From contig JAIXWY010000013.1 of NCBI GenBank assembly GCA_027490995.1, forward strand, positions 185,429 through 249,428: DNA of 64,000 nt, read 5' to 3'. The notes beneath the pieces are model-generated. The model was not told the origin of the DNA. It ran no database searches and saw only the letters and a program-made list of their open reading frames with translations. The position numbers and the translations under genes were made by a program. This document shows positions 31,571 through 40,658 of this stretch, in pieces (position 1 is the stretch's first letter; the number at the start of each line of letters is the position of its first letter). This stretch comes from Opitutaceae bacterium (GTDB lineage: Bacteria > Verrucomicrobiota > Verrucomicrobiia > Opitutales > Opitutaceae).

Positions 31571-32650
31571 TCAGGCGATCCGTCGTGCCGCCATCTGCGC
31601 CCGCAGGCACAGCTCAGCCGCTTTGAAGGTGTGGGCCTGCGTCATCGCCTTCTCCGTGCGGTTCAGGCAGTCGAGCACCAACTCGCCGAAATAGCGGAAG
31701 CCGACTTTGCCGGCAACGTTGAGGTGATGCTCGCCGGTTTCATCGACGAGATAGACTTGGTCGCCCTGCCGGTCGCGGCCGACATCCACGTACTTGCGGA
31801 GTTCAAGGTAGCCCTTGGTTCCGAGAATGATCGTACGTCCGTCCCCCCAGGTACTCAGGCCGGCCGGGGTGAACCAGTCGACGCGGATGTAGTTCGAGGT
31901 GCCGTTGTCGCCCACGAGTGAGGCCTCACCGAAATCCTCGAGCTCCGGAGTGTCGGGGTTATGGTAATTTGCCACCGCCGCCTGCGTGACCGTGGCGTCC
32001 TTCGCGCCGGAGAAGGTCAGGTACTGTTCGAATTGATGGCTGCCGATGTCGCAGAGAATGCCGCCGTACTTCGCCTTCTCATAGAACCAAGCCGGCCGGC
32101 TGCTCTTCGGACCGATACGGTGCGGGCCGAGTCCGAGCACTTGGATGACTTTGCCGATCGCGCCAGAGGTCACGAGGTCGGTGGCGTACATCGCGCTTTC
32201 GACGTGCAGGCGCTCGCTGTAGTACACCGCATACTTCCGCCCGGTGCGGGCAACGACGGCCTTCGCTTGGTCCAGTTGGTCGAGCGAGGTGAACGGTGTC
32301 TTGTCCGTGAAGTAGTCCTTGCCGGCCTCCATAACACGGCATCCGAGCGGGCCACGGTCGCAGGGGACGGCGGCCGCCGTGACGAGGCGGACGGCGGGGT
32401 CATCGAGGATTTCCTGCAGCGAGCGCGCGGCCACGGCCTGTGGGTAGCGCTTCCGGAAGGCCTCGACCTTCACGGGGTCGGGATCGTAGACCCACTTCAG
32501 CGTCGCGCCGGCTTCCAGCAGGCCATTGGTCTGGCCGTAAATGTGGCCGTGGTCGAGATGTGCGGCGGCGAAGACGAATTCGCCGGCCTGCACCACCGGG
32601 CTGGGTTTGCCCTGGGGCGCGTAGTTCATGCCGTCCGCTTTCTGGCTCAT
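31571..32650 (-). CDS. Gfo/Idh/MocA family oxidoreductase
   Basis: This 359-residue NAD(P)-dependent dehydrogenase belongs to the Gfo/Idh/MocA family, which oxidises or reduces sugars and cyclitols. The N-terminal Rossmann part reads GEFVFAAAHLDHGHIYG, with VMEAGKDYFTDKTPF carrying the conserved EKP-like catalytic lysine segment (here DKTP). The C-terminal domain includes CDIGSHQFEQYL, in which the histidine is the usual catalytic or substrate residue. The ATG at 32650 is chosen; the longer frame overlaps the def stop. The adenosyltransferase gene follows 2 bases on. The substrate cannot be predicted. Glycine-rich GxGxxG is degenerate, a point worth noting. Confidence 0.85.
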   Translation of the reverse strand: MSQKADGMNYAPQGKPSPVVQAGEFVFAAAHLDHGHIYGQTNGLLEAGATLKWVYDPDPVKVEAFRKRYPQAVAARSLQEILDDPAVRLVTAAAVPCDRGPLGCRVMEAGKDYFTDKTPFTSLDQLDQAKAVVARTGRKYAVYYSERLHVESAMYATDLVTSGAIGKVIQVLGLGPHRIGPKSSRPAWFYEKAKYGGILCDIGSHQFEQYLTFSGAKDATVTQAAVANYHNPDTPELEDFGEASLVGDNGTSNYIRVDWFTPAGLSTWGDGRTIILGTKGYLELRKYVDVGRDRQGDQVYLVDETGEHHLNVAGKVGFRYFGELVLDCLNRTEKAMTQAHTFKAAELCLRAQMAARRIA

Positions 32651-32678
32651 GGGTAAGTGGGGGAGGGGGCGAGTCGAA

Positions 32679-33251
32679 TCACGCCACCTCGGCACCGCTC
32701 TCGCGCGTGCGCTCGGCGAGGTCGCGTACTGCCGTCTCGAGGCCGGCGCGCACCTTCTTCTCCATCCGGTCGATGAAGAGCGTGCCGTTCAGGTGATCGA
32801 CTTCATGCTGCACGCAGCGGGCGAGGAGTCCCGAGCACCTCAGTTCGTGCGCGGTACCATGTACGTCCTGAAACCGGACCAAGATCTCCGTGGGCCGGAC
32901 CACGTCGCCGCGGATTTCCGGGAACGAGAGACAACCTTCGTTGTAGGGCTCGCGCGGAGAGGGGAGAAGCGTGACCTCAGGATTGATCAGGGCCATCGGC
33001 ATGATCAGTTCCAGCGGGGTCGAGGAACCGTCGAGCGACCACGTGAAATCACGGTCGGTGGGTCGGAGGTCCATCACGCAGACCTGCAGGTCGAGGCCGA
33101 TCTGCTGCGCCGCCAGTCCGATGCCCTCGGCCGCGTGCATGGTCTCTACCATCTCCTTCACGAGGCCGGCCAGCGCCGCATCGAAGGCGGTCACCTTGCG
33201 CCCTTTTTTGCGCAAAACTGGGCTATTGTAGTGAACAATTCGGAGTGGCAT
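32679..33251 (-). CDS. def: Peptide deformylase
   Basis: Peptide deformylase removes the N-formyl group from nascent proteins. All three metal-site motifs are present in this 190-residue protein: motif I GIGLAAQQIG, motif II EGCLSFPE with the metal-binding cysteine, and motif III QHEVDHLNG with two metal-binding histidines and the catalytic glutamate. The N-terminus PLRIVHYNSPVLRKKGR is typical. It is the first gene of a leftward set continuing with the oxidoreductase 28 bases on. It is divergent from a membrane protein gene, whose start region nearly abuts it. Confidence 0.96.
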   Translation of the reverse strand: MPLRIVHYNSPVLRKKGRKVTAFDAALAGLVKEMVETMHAAEGIGLAAQQIGLDLQVCVMDLRPTDRDFTWSLDGSSTPLELIMPMALINPEVTLLPSPREPYNEGCLSFPEIRGDVVRPTEILVRFQDVHGTAHELRCSGLLARCVQHEVDHLNGTLFIDRMEKKVRAGLETAVRDLAERTRESGAEVA

Positions 33252-33271
33252 CGGTCGATGGAGGAGTCACC

Positions 33272-34969
33272 TTGCTTCAGGTTGCGCTGCTCGCAAACCA
33301 ATTGTTGCCCTTGATGGATCGCTCCCACCAACGCCTGAGCCTGACCCAGCGCTCGCTGGCCCTGCTGCTCGTCGGCGGGGCGCTGCTGGCGGCGGCCGCG
33401 CTCCTGCCGGTGAACATCGGGGCGATCCCGCAGTCGCTGCTCGGCGCCGCGGGCCGCGGCACGCCGTCGCTGATCGAGCGCGGCGAGGAGTTGCTGGAGC
33501 GCGAGAAGCTCGGCCCGGCGACGCTCCTGCTGTCGGCCGCACGCGCTCTCTCGGTCCCCCGCGCCGCCGAGCTGTCCGAGGCGGTCGCCGCCGCCGCCGC
33601 GCGCAACCCGGCGCACGTGCCGTGGGGCGGATGGGACCCGATGCTCGAGCCGCTGCTGCCGGTCGCTTCGCTGTCCGATCCGACGAAGGGGGCACCGGTC
33701 TTCAACGTCCTGCTCCCGGAGAAAGCACGGCAGGCGGTCCGTCTCTACCTCGCCAACTCCCGCTCCGCCGGGGTGCAGGCGCTGCTGCGCACTGCCGACG
33801 TCACGCTCGCCGCCTCGTTCACACCGGCCCGCGAGGCCGGCGGACAACCGTTGGATGCGGTGATCCTCATGACGGCGCTCCTCTACCAGGGCGAGCACCT
33901 GTCGCCCGCGCTGCAGCGTCAGCTGCGCGGGCTGGCGGAGCGCGCGGTCGCGCGCAACGACCTTGGCGACCTCGAGGCGGTGTACCTCGACCTCGTGTCG
34001 CTGGGGGCGCGGCTGGACTGGGTCGCCCTGACCGAACTGCTGCGCCGGACAAATGGACTGGGGTCGCTGCGCGAGTATGCCCACCTGGCTCGGGTGGCGC
34101 CGGACGACTTCGCGCTGATCTACAGCGCGACCCTGCTGGCGGGCTCGGCGAATCACGTGGCGGCTTACCTGCTGGTGTATGGTCGGGCCGGGCTCGGGGA
34201 CGTGGGCCTGGCGTTGCGTGCGGGGCAGGGTGCGCTCGACGTGCTGGTCGAGCGCCAGGTGCCGGTGAATCGGGCGCGGGACTCTTCCTTCGGCTGGGGT
34301 GCGGAGTTCGCCCTGCTCTATCCCGCAGCGGCGGTCGCGTTGCGCTGGACCGGCTTCCTGCTCGCGGCCTTCCTCCTCCTGAGGGGCGCGGCGGGCCTCG
34401 TCTTCCGGGAACTCCTTGGCTCGTCGGGCCAATCCCTCACCACCGCGGTCCTCGCGGTGTTGAGCGGAGCGCTGCTGATCCTTGCCTCGGAGCCGTTCCT
34501 CCTCGCCGCCGTCCCGCCGTCGGAATTCGCCTTCCGCGTGGTCCTGCCGGTACTCGGCTCGCTGACGGATCCCTCCTCCCTCGCCACCGTTTCCCCCACT
34601 TTCGCCATGGATACCTCAACCTTGCTCTCGATCGGCCTGTTCGCGCTCCTTCAAATCGGCTGGTTTTTCCTGTGCCTGCGCAAGATCACGGAGATTTCCC
34701 GGTCGTCCCTCCCACCGCTGGTGCAGCTGCGGCTGATGGAGAACGAGGAGAATCTCTTCGACGGTGGCCTCTATCTCGGCATCGCCGGCACCGCTACCGC
34801 CCTCGTGCTCCAGGTGCTCGGAGTAATCCAGCCGAACCTGCTGGCGGCCTATTCCTCGAATCTCTTCGGCATCGTCTGCGTGGCGCTGATCAAGATCCGC
34901 CACGTCCGGCCCTTCAAGCGGCAGCTCATCCTCGCCGGTCAAGCGACCGAGCCCGCGTCCACGTCCTGA
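33272..34969 (+). CDS. Multi-span membrane protein of unknown function
   Basis: I do not recognise this protein of about 565 residues. One hydrophobic span lies near the N-terminus (LALLLVGGALLAAAALLPV). A soluble stretch of about 290 residues follows, alanine/leucine-rich and helical, like a repeat scaffold. At least five spans fill the C-terminal third (FLLAAFLLLRGAAGL, VLSGALLILASEPFLLAAV, LLSIGLFALLQIGWFFL, GIAGTATALVLQVLGV and LFGIVCVALIKI). The start is uncertain: TTG at 33272 has GGAGG at good spacing, ATG at 33314 lacks one, and GTG at 33245 overlaps def. The next gene follows after 36 bases, and the pair is probably one functional unit. Confidence 0.7.
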   Translation: MLQVALLANQLLPLMDRSHQRLSLTQRSLALLLVGGALLAAAALLPVNIGAIPQSLLGAAGRGTPSLIERGEELLEREKLGPATLLLSAARALSVPRAAELSEAVAAAAARNPAHVPWGGWDPMLEPLLPVASLSDPTKGAPVFNVLLPEKARQAVRLYLANSRSAGVQALLRTADVTLAASFTPAREAGGQPLDAVILMTALLYQGEHLSPALQRQLRGLAERAVARNDLGDLEAVYLDLVSLGARLDWVALTELLRRTNGLGSLREYAHLARVAPDDFALIYSATLLAGSANHVAAYLLVYGRAGLGDVGLALRAGQGALDVLVERQVPVNRARDSSFGWGAEFALLYPAAAVALRWTGFLLAAFLLLRGAAGLVFRELLGSSGQSLTTAVLAVLSGALLILASEPFLLAAVPPSEFAFRVVLPVLGSLTDPSSLATVSPTFAMDTSTLLSIGLFALLQIGWFFLCLRKITEISRSSLPPLVQLRLMENEENLFDGGLYLGIAGTATALVLQVLGVIQPNLLAAYSSNLFGIVCVALIKIRHVRPFKRQLILAGQATEPASTS

Positions 34970-35005
34970 GTCTTCTCGTTTCACGCCAGTCCGGGTGGTC
35001 ACGCC

Positions 35006-36400
35006 ATGAATCGTACGCTCCTCCTCATCCTGTGTGACTTTCTCCTGCTTAACCTGCTGGCGCTGACGCGCTGGGAGCAGGCGGAGCCGCCTCCGCCCGC
35101 TCAGGCGGGCACGCCGGCCGTCAGTAAGTCCGCTGGTGCCGCATCGCGCGAGGACGACCTGCTCGCGGCCATGAAGGTGTCGCTCGCCGACGAGCGCGCC
35201 TCACGCGAGCGCCTCGCCCGTGATCTTACCTCGGCGGAGGAGCAGGTCCGTGCTCGGGAGGTCACGTTGAGCCAGGCCGAGGCCGAGCGCACGCGTCTGG
35301 GGGCGGACTTGGAGTCCTCGCGCCGCGCGGCCGAGGAGGTCGCGCGGCGGGCGGCGTCCGCGGCGGAGGAGGCCGCCGTCTCCAAGGATCGCCTCGCGGC
35401 CGTCCAGCGCGAGTTGGACGAGAAGCGGCGCGAGGCGGAGGAGCAGCAGCGTCGCCTCGCTGGGCTCGAGCGAGACCAGGCGCAGGCCCGCGAACGCATC
35501 GAGGGTCTTTCGGTCGCCGTCCGGGTCGCCGAACAGGAGAAGATGCTCCTCCGCGAGACCTCGGAGACGCTGCGCAGTCAAGTCGCCGCCGAGCGCGAGG
35601 AGCGCTTGAAGGTGCAGCAGGTCACCACCGAACTGGCGCAGGGGGTGGGCCAGCTGGCGGAGAAGTCCACCGAGCTAAGCCGAGAAATCCGTGAGAACCG
35701 ACCGGTCAATGCCAACACGCTGTTCAACGAGTTCCTCGCCAATCGGGTACAGGCTCAGTTCACCGCCGCGCGCCAGACGTTCCTCGGGCCGGTCACGCGC
35801 AACGTCGATTCCCGCACGCTGTTAGTCAGCGACGGACAGGCGACCTACGCGGTGCTGCACGTGGACGACACGCCGCTCGCGCTCCGCGAATCGGCGGTGG
35901 ACTGGGAGCGTTTGACCGCCGAGTTCGGCCGCGCGGGCCGCCGGCTGGGCGCCGCACAGCTGGGTTTCCTCGCGCTCGATCCGCGGATTGTGGTCCTGCC
36001 GGTCACGCCGGAGCAGGTGCAGGCGCTCGGGGCGAAGGTGTATCGCACGGCCACCGACCCGTTCCGCTTCCCGGAGGCGGTCCTGATCGCCAACGGGGGC
36101 GCCGGCTACGGCGAGGTGCCGTTCAAGCTAGATCCGGGCAGCGCTCGCCATGTGCGGATGGACAACCGACTCATGCGCCGGGTACTGGGCGAGTTTTCGC
36201 CGTCGCGTGGCGATCTGGTGCTGGGAAAAAGCGGCGAGCTCCTCGGGATCATGGCAAACTCCGACTACTGCGTCGTCCTCGACTCATTCGCGCTGTCGCA
36301 GGTGATCTCGCTCGGTACCATCGCACCGGATCAGCCGACCGGTCCGAAGCTCGAAGACCTGAATCGCCGTTGGCGTTCCCTGCCGGAGCGGCTGCGCTAG
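35006..36400 (+). CDS. Membrane-anchored coiled-coil protein with trypsin-fold-like C-terminal domain
   Basis: This is a 464-residue protein of unknown role. Residues 4-20 form one membrane anchor (TLLLILCDFLLLNLLAL). Residues about 48-235 are a long Glu/Arg/Ala coiled coil. Residues 240-440 form a globular domain whose landmarks resemble a trypsin/HtrA fold: LGFLALDPRIVVLPV where DLALL would be, ANGGAGYGEVPF, and SRGDLVLGKSGELLGIMAN where GNSGGPL would be. No His-Asp-Ser triad can be placed, so any protease ancestry would be inactive; this is inference. It follows the membrane protein gene by 36 bases. Confidence 0.7.
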   Translation: MNRTLLLILCDFLLLNLLALTRWEQAEPPPPAQAGTPAVSKSAGAASREDDLLAAMKVSLADERASRERLARDLTSAEEQVRAREVTLSQAEAERTRLGADLESSRRAAEEVARRAASAAEEAAVSKDRLAAVQRELDEKRREAEEQQRRLAGLERDQAQARERIEGLSVAVRVAEQEKMLLRETSETLRSQVAAEREERLKVQQVTTELAQGVGQLAEKSTELSREIRENRPVNANTLFNEFLANRVQAQFTAARQTFLGPVTRNVDSRTLLVSDGQATYAVLHVDDTPLALRESAVDWERLTAEFGRAGRRLGAAQLGFLALDPRIVVLPVTPEQVQALGAKVYRTATDPFRFPEAVLIANGGAGYGEVPFKLDPGSARHVRMDNRLMRRVLGEFSPSRGDLVLGKSGELLGIMANSDYCVVLDSFALSQVISLGTIAPDQPTGPKLEDLNRRWRSLPERLR

Positions 36401-36450
36401 GCCGAGCGCCGCTGGCTTGGCATTTGGCGGGAGTGTGCTTTGCTTGCGGC

Positions 36451-37521
36451 ATGACTTTACCCCGCGTCGTGGTGTTTCGTGTTTTGGGTCTAGGCGTGCT
36501 CGGCTTCGCCGCGTTTGCCGCTGCGTCCTCTGGCCTCGTGGCGGCGCCGGGCTCCGATTCAACACCTGCGGTTCAAGCATCGGCAGGCGCGGGCGCGCGG
36601 GTGCCGTGGCGGACAACGCTCGCGCTTGAGCGCGAGACGGGCGCCATTGCGGTCACGATCGATGGGCGACCGTTCACGACTTACTTCTTCGGTAGCGCAG
36701 CGCCCAAGACGTATTTTCACCCGGTGCGCGCCGTCGATGGTACGCAGCTGAGCCGGAGCTATCCGATGGCGGACGTCCCCGGCGAGGCGAAGGACCACCC
36801 GCACCACCGGGGGCTGTGGTTCGCACATGGCTCCGTGAACGGCGTCGACTTTTGGGCCGAGAAGGCGGGCGCGACCGGACGGATCGTGTCCACGGGCAAC
36901 CCCGAGGCGTTTGTGGAAGGCGACTCCGCCGTGATCCGTGATCGGCGCCGCTGGCTCGCTGCGGATGGGCGGCAGATCTGCACCGACCAGTTGGCGGTAA
37001 AGATTACCTCGCTCCCCACGGGAAGTTTCTGGGAGGTCTCCGTCACACTCGAGGCGCCCGCCGACGGTCCGCTGGTCTTGGGCGATACCAAGGAGGGGGC
37101 GTTCGCGCTCCGCCTGGCCCGTTGGATGACCCTGCCGCATCGCGCACAGGGCCGCGATGAGCCGGGTGTGGGTCAAATGGTGAACAGCGTCGGCGGCTCC
37201 GGTGCCGGGATTTGGGGTAAGCGGGCCGAGTGGGTCGACTATTTCGCGCCGCGCGATGGCCAAGTGTACGGGGTGGCCTTCTTCGACGCCCCGAGCAACC
37301 CGCGCCATCCGACGTGGTGGCACGTGCGTGACTACGGCCTGTTCGCGGCCAATCCTTTCGGACGGCATGACTTTGAGGGACTCAAGGATCAGCCGCGCAT
37401 CGGCGACATGACGATCCCAGCCGGCCAGAGCGTGACGTTCCGCTACGGCGTGATAGTCCACCTCGGCGATACGCAGGCCGCCGATGTGGCGGGTCACTAT
37501 CGTCAGTTTTCCGGACGCTGA
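36451..37521 (+). CDS. Secreted PmoA-like protein (DUF6807)
   Basis: This 356-residue exported protein belongs to the DUF6807 group, often labelled methane oxygenase PmoA because of a weak profile hit. It is not a methane monooxygenase subunit. A signal peptide covers about residues 5-35 (LGVLGFAAFAAASSGLVAAPG). Diagnostic blocks are YFHPVRAVDGTQLSRSYPM, DHPHHRGLWFAHGSVNGVDFW with clustered histidines, and HPTWWHVRDYGLFAANPFG near the C-terminus. In Planctomycetes and Verrucomicrobia, members often sit near carbohydrate dehydrogenase genes. Here a Gfo/Idh/MocA gene is 4 kb away on the other strand. The biochemical role is unknown. Confidence 0.85.
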   Translation: MTLPRVVVFRVLGLGVLGFAAFAAASSGLVAAPGSDSTPAVQASAGAGARVPWRTTLALERETGAIAVTIDGRPFTTYFFGSAAPKTYFHPVRAVDGTQLSRSYPMADVPGEAKDHPHHRGLWFAHGSVNGVDFWAEKAGATGRIVSTGNPEAFVEGDSAVIRDRRRWLAADGRQICTDQLAVKITSLPTGSFWEVSVTLEAPADGPLVLGDTKEGAFALRLARWMTLPHRAQGRDEPGVGQMVNSVGGSGAGIWGKRAEWVDYFAPRDGQVYGVAFFDAPSNPRHPTWWHVRDYGLFAANPFGRHDFEGLKDQPRIGDMTIPAGQSVTFRYGVIVHLGDTQAADVAGHYRQFSGR

Positions 37522-37588
37522 GCGGCCCTTCGGGCCACCTCGCGGCGGAAGGTAAAGGGGACGGGCTGGATGCCGCTCGCGCCCAGCG

Positions 37589-38362
37589 TTACCGCGCCGC
37601 GCCAAGCCAGCGGCGCCAGCCGCGGGGAGCGCGCGAGATCATGCAGAAATGTCCGGCGAAGGGGCGAGGCAGCTCCAGTTGGTAGCGCCCCGGATGTCGT
37701 GCGATGAACTCATCCACTGCGGTCTTCGCACCGGTGGAGAAGAAGTCGTAGTCGTCGACGACGATGCGCCCGCCCTCCGCAAGGTGCGCATCAAGGTACT
37801 CGAGCGCGTGCCGAATCGGTGCGTAGAAATCGAAATCGATGTAGGCGAAGCTGATCGCGGCGGGTCCCTTTCCGGCGATCAAGGTGTCCTCGACGAGGCC
37901 GGGCTGGACGCGCAGGCGCGATTCGGGAAACCCGATTGCGGCGAGGCGCGCGCGCACTTCGGCCTGCTCGCAGCGCATTTCGCCTTCGTAGCGCTCGATC
38001 GAGCCGAGACCGAAGATGTCGTCCTTGAGTTGATCCTGCGGCGAGGGCCGAGGAAGGCCGGCGAAGGTATCGTAGAGCCAGAGCGCCTTGGTGGTGGCTT
38101 GGATCTCGTTGGCGATGAGTGCCGAGGTGGCGCCTTGGGCGATGCCAAACTCCACCACGTCTCCCGGCTGGGCGAGGCTCGCGTGAAGCTGATCGAGGAG
38201 GTACATCGCTTCGCTGATTCCCGTACCGAGCAGTCGCGCGAGCAGGGCGGTACGACCCTCGCAGGCGGGGAGGTTCGGGAAGAGCTGATCGCGCAGCGCG
38301 TCGTGAAGCTCGCGCACCAGCTCCGGGTACTTGATCTGCGTGTTCGGCTCGAGCGGGATCAT
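37589..38362 (-). CDS. TylF/macrocin O-methyltransferase-like protein
   Basis: This 257-residue SAM-dependent methyltransferase resembles the TylF/MycE group that methylates sugar hydroxyls. Motif I is VVEFGIAQGATSALIA. The metal/acidic core is AYIDFDFYAPIRHALEYLDAHLAEGGRIVVDDYDF, in which the DFD and DDY clusters match the family. The ATG at 38362 follows the GT2 stop by 13 bases, making this the last gene of the leftward glycan operon. The likely target is a sugar of the surface polysaccharide, possibly as a capping methylation. The acceptor is not known. Confidence 0.85.
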   Translation of the reverse strand: MIPLEPNTQIKYPELVRELHDALRDQLFPNLPACEGRTALLARLLGTGISEAMYLLDQLHASLAQPGDVVEFGIAQGATSALIANEIQATTKALWLYDTFAGLPRPSPQDQLKDDIFGLGSIERYEGEMRCEQAEVRARLAAIGFPESRLRVQPGLVEDTLIAGKGPAAISFAYIDFDFYAPIRHALEYLDAHLAEGGRIVVDDYDFFSTGAKTAVDEFIARHPGRYQLELPRPFAGHFCMISRAPRGWRRWLGAAR

Positions 38363-38375
38363 GGGCGAGGTCTGA

Positions 38376-39350
38376 TTATCGCGCCGCTGGCGCGGCAGAC
38401 GCGTCGTGTTGCCGCCAGAGGCCGGCCACCGTGCCACCGCCGGGAACCACGTCACGATGGTAGCGGTGGACGATATCGTTGAAAGAGCGCGGGCTGACGA
38501 GCTTCATGAACCAACGGTTCAGGCGGGCGAGGACCGCCGCGCGGGCTTCGCGGGCGTCGCGGGAAGAATCGTCCGTCGCCCCCCAAGGCGCGGCATTGAT
38601 CGTCTTGATGACGTATTCCAGCGAGTAGATCCAGACGCAGCGACGCGCGAGCACGAGGGGGCCCGGCGGAGGGGTCGAGGCGAGCACGGACATGATCTCC
38701 CACCAGCGACGCAGTCCACCGGAGTTGGTTTTGGTCTGAGGATGGTCCCGATTCGCCGCGAGAAAGTGGGGAAGGCGGCGTCCGCGCAGGCCGGCGGCGA
38801 AGAAGCGTGTGAGCCACTGATAATCCAGGAACCAGCGGAGGTCTGGCCGGAGTGGGCCGACGCGGGCGAGCACCTCGCGCCGGAGGAACAGGGTCGGCTG
38901 GCAGATGTAGTCGTGAGAGAAGTAGAAGCGGTCGCGACTACAGTCCTCCGTGAAGAGATTTGGCGTGAGGATCTGGCCCTCTTGGTCGATCTCGAGAGCG
39001 TCGCCGTAGACAAAGTCGAGCGAAGGGTCGGCCGCGAAGGCGGCCTCGACTCGGGCAAAGGCGCCGGGGAGGTAGGTGTCGTCGGAGTTGAGCCACGCCA
39101 CGATGTCGCCACGGACGAGCGCGAAGCCTTGGTTGATCGCGTCGGCCTGCCCCTTGTCCTTCCGACGAATCCACTGAATGCGTTCTCCGTAGCCAGCGAG
39201 GATGGTTGGGGTGTTGTCCGTGGACACGGAGTCCATCACCGTGACTTCGACCGAGCCCACGCCTTGGTCGAAGATGCTGCGCAGGGCCACGTCAATCCAC
39301 CGGCCGTGGTTGTACGTGGGCATGACGATCGAGAAGCGCGGGCGACTCAT
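38376..39350 (-). CDS. Glycosyltransferase family 2
   Basis: This is a 324-residue GT-A fold glycosyltransferase using a nucleotide-sugar donor. It starts FSIVMPTYNHGRWIDVALRS. The donor and metal site is WLNSDDTYLPGAF, a DxD-like SDD. KGQADAINQGFALVRGDIVAWLNSDD gives the typical family-2 order, and the distal region has DYQWLTRFF with the likely base-region acidic residue. Its start overlaps the stop of the upstream glycosyltransferase by four bases, so they are coupled. It probably adds a residue to the repeat unit exported by the permease at the head of the operon. Donor and linkage cannot be deduced. Confidence 0.9.
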   Translation of the reverse strand: MSRPRFSIVMPTYNHGRWIDVALRSIFDQGVGSVEVTVMDSVSTDNTPTILAGYGERIQWIRRKDKGQADAINQGFALVRGDIVAWLNSDDTYLPGAFARVEAAFAADPSLDFVYGDALEIDQEGQILTPNLFTEDCSRDRFYFSHDYICQPTLFLRREVLARVGPLRPDLRWFLDYQWLTRFFAAGLRGRRLPHFLAANRDHPQTKTNSGGLRRWWEIMSVLASTPPPGPLVLARRCVWIYSLEYVIKTINAAPWGATDDSSRDAREARAAVLARLNRWFMKLVSPRSFNDIVHRYHRDVVPGGGTVAGLWRQHDASAAPAAR

Positions 39351-40582
39351 GGCGAGAGGGTTTCGAATTCGGCCGGCAGTTGCGAGCGTCGTCCGAGTAG
39401 CGCCGCCGCCGTGGCCCGCTCGTGCGGGGTGAGCGACTCGCGGGGACGCAGGGAGCGGGGCAACCGGACGCGTTCGTTCCACCACGCGCGTGCCGGATTG
39501 TAGCGGTTGCGCGCGGCGGTGAACGCACGGAGGTGGCCGTCGATGAGACGGTGGACGTTGAAGGTGGGCGCGCGGTCGAGTCCGGCCGCGATGAGTCGCC
39601 GGCGAAGGGTGTCGTCTTCGTCGATTCGCCGAACGGCACGAGCGATCGCCCCGGGATCATCGGCGGAAAAGTACAGCGCGGCCCGCCCGGCGACGTCGGC
39701 CTGGCTGGTGTTGGCGCCGCAGGCGATGGGGCAGCCGGAGGTCATCGCCTCGAGCAGCGGGATCCCGAAACCTTCAAAGAGCGAGGGGAACACGAGGCCT
39801 CGGCTGTTTCGGAAAAGCCAGCTGACCTCGGGGCGCGAGACCTTTCCAAGGTGGTGGACGCGACCGTGCAGGCCAAGCCGCCCGAGGTGGGCGTTCCACG
39901 TCTCCTCCCGGCCGAGGAGGCTGCCCGTGCAGACTAGCTCCACGCGTGATGCACGGAGTTCGTCGCGGGCGAAGGCTTCAAGGAGTTGCTCGTGATTCTT
40001 ATGCCGCCAGAGGTTCGCAGGGTAGAAGACGAAGGGGCGCTCGGTCCCGAGGCCTGCTGGCAGGTGCTTTGGGCGCAGCGGCGCGGGCAGTTCGTCGGCC
40101 ACGTGCGGTACGACGTGGCAGTGGCTCCGCGGCACCCGGGCCATTTCCGTCACCATCTCACGGGTGAAGTCGGAGATGGTGATCACGGCGTCGGCCATCC
40201 GGAGCGACCAGTCGTAATGGAAGAATCGCTCCGCGAGTTCCTTCTGGGTGAAGAACTCGGGGTAGAAGCGTTCCTGCATGTCGTGGAAGGTGAGCACCGA
40301 GGGTTTGCGCACGGGGCGCGGCCAGAGGGTGCCGAAGGGACAGAAGTAGACGTCGATGCCGGCGAAGTGGTTCAACGCCTCTTCCTGCGTCTGGAGTCGG
40401 ATCTCGTGCCGACGCGAGGCGGCCGGAAGTGTCGCGAGGAGAGATTCATTGTGCGCAAAGCTGAACAGGACCATGGGGTGCTCGGGAGCGAGCACGGGCC
40501 AGTGCCGCAGCAGGGTTAGCGCGTAATTGGTCACGCCGCCGTTGTCCGGCGCGAGGAGGTTGAGCCCGATGCCGATCCTCAT
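39347..40582 (-). CDS. Glycosyltransferase family 4 (GT1-like)
   Basis: This 411-residue GT-B glycosyltransferase starts IGIGLNLLAPDNGGVTNYALTLLRHW. It has the C-terminal GT4 donor site in FPSLFEGFGIPLLEAMTSGCPIACG, in which EGFGIPLLEAM carries the E-x7-E retaining motif. The acceptor domain contains LTFHDMQERFYPEFF. The ATG at 40582 is well placed. It lies 76 bases after the two-domain methyltransferase and overlaps the GT2 gene. Mannosyl- or rhamnosyl-type transfer is common in this subfamily, but the donor here is not known. Confidence 0.92.
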   Translation of the reverse strand: MRIGIGLNLLAPDNGGVTNYALTLLRHWPVLAPEHPMVLFSFAHNESLLATLPAASRRHEIRLQTQEEALNHFAGIDVYFCPFGTLWPRPVRKPSVLTFHDMQERFYPEFFTQKELAERFFHYDWSLRMADAVITISDFTREMVTEMARVPRSHCHVVPHVADELPAPLRPKHLPAGLGTERPFVFYPANLWRHKNHEQLLEAFARDELRASRVELVCTGSLLGREETWNAHLGRLGLHGRVHHLGKVSRPEVSWLFRNSRGLVFPSLFEGFGIPLLEAMTSGCPIACGANTSQADVAGRAALYFSADDPGAIARAVRRIDEDDTLRRRLIAAGLDRAPTFNVHRLIDGHLRAFTAARNRYNPARAWWNERVRLPRSLRPRESLTPHERATAAALLGRRSQLPAEFETLSP

Positions 40583-40658
40583 GGTTGGAGGGAGCGTTCC
40601 GCAGCGATTGGGATTCGCAGGCCGGCGAGGCGTGAGCGTAGCGTGTCCAACGGCGAGT

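Noticed and set aside
36451..37521. Methane monooxygenase subunit
   Set aside because: The PmoA label for this family is a profile artefact. The protein is soluble, exported and histidine-rich, without the membrane spans of PmoA.
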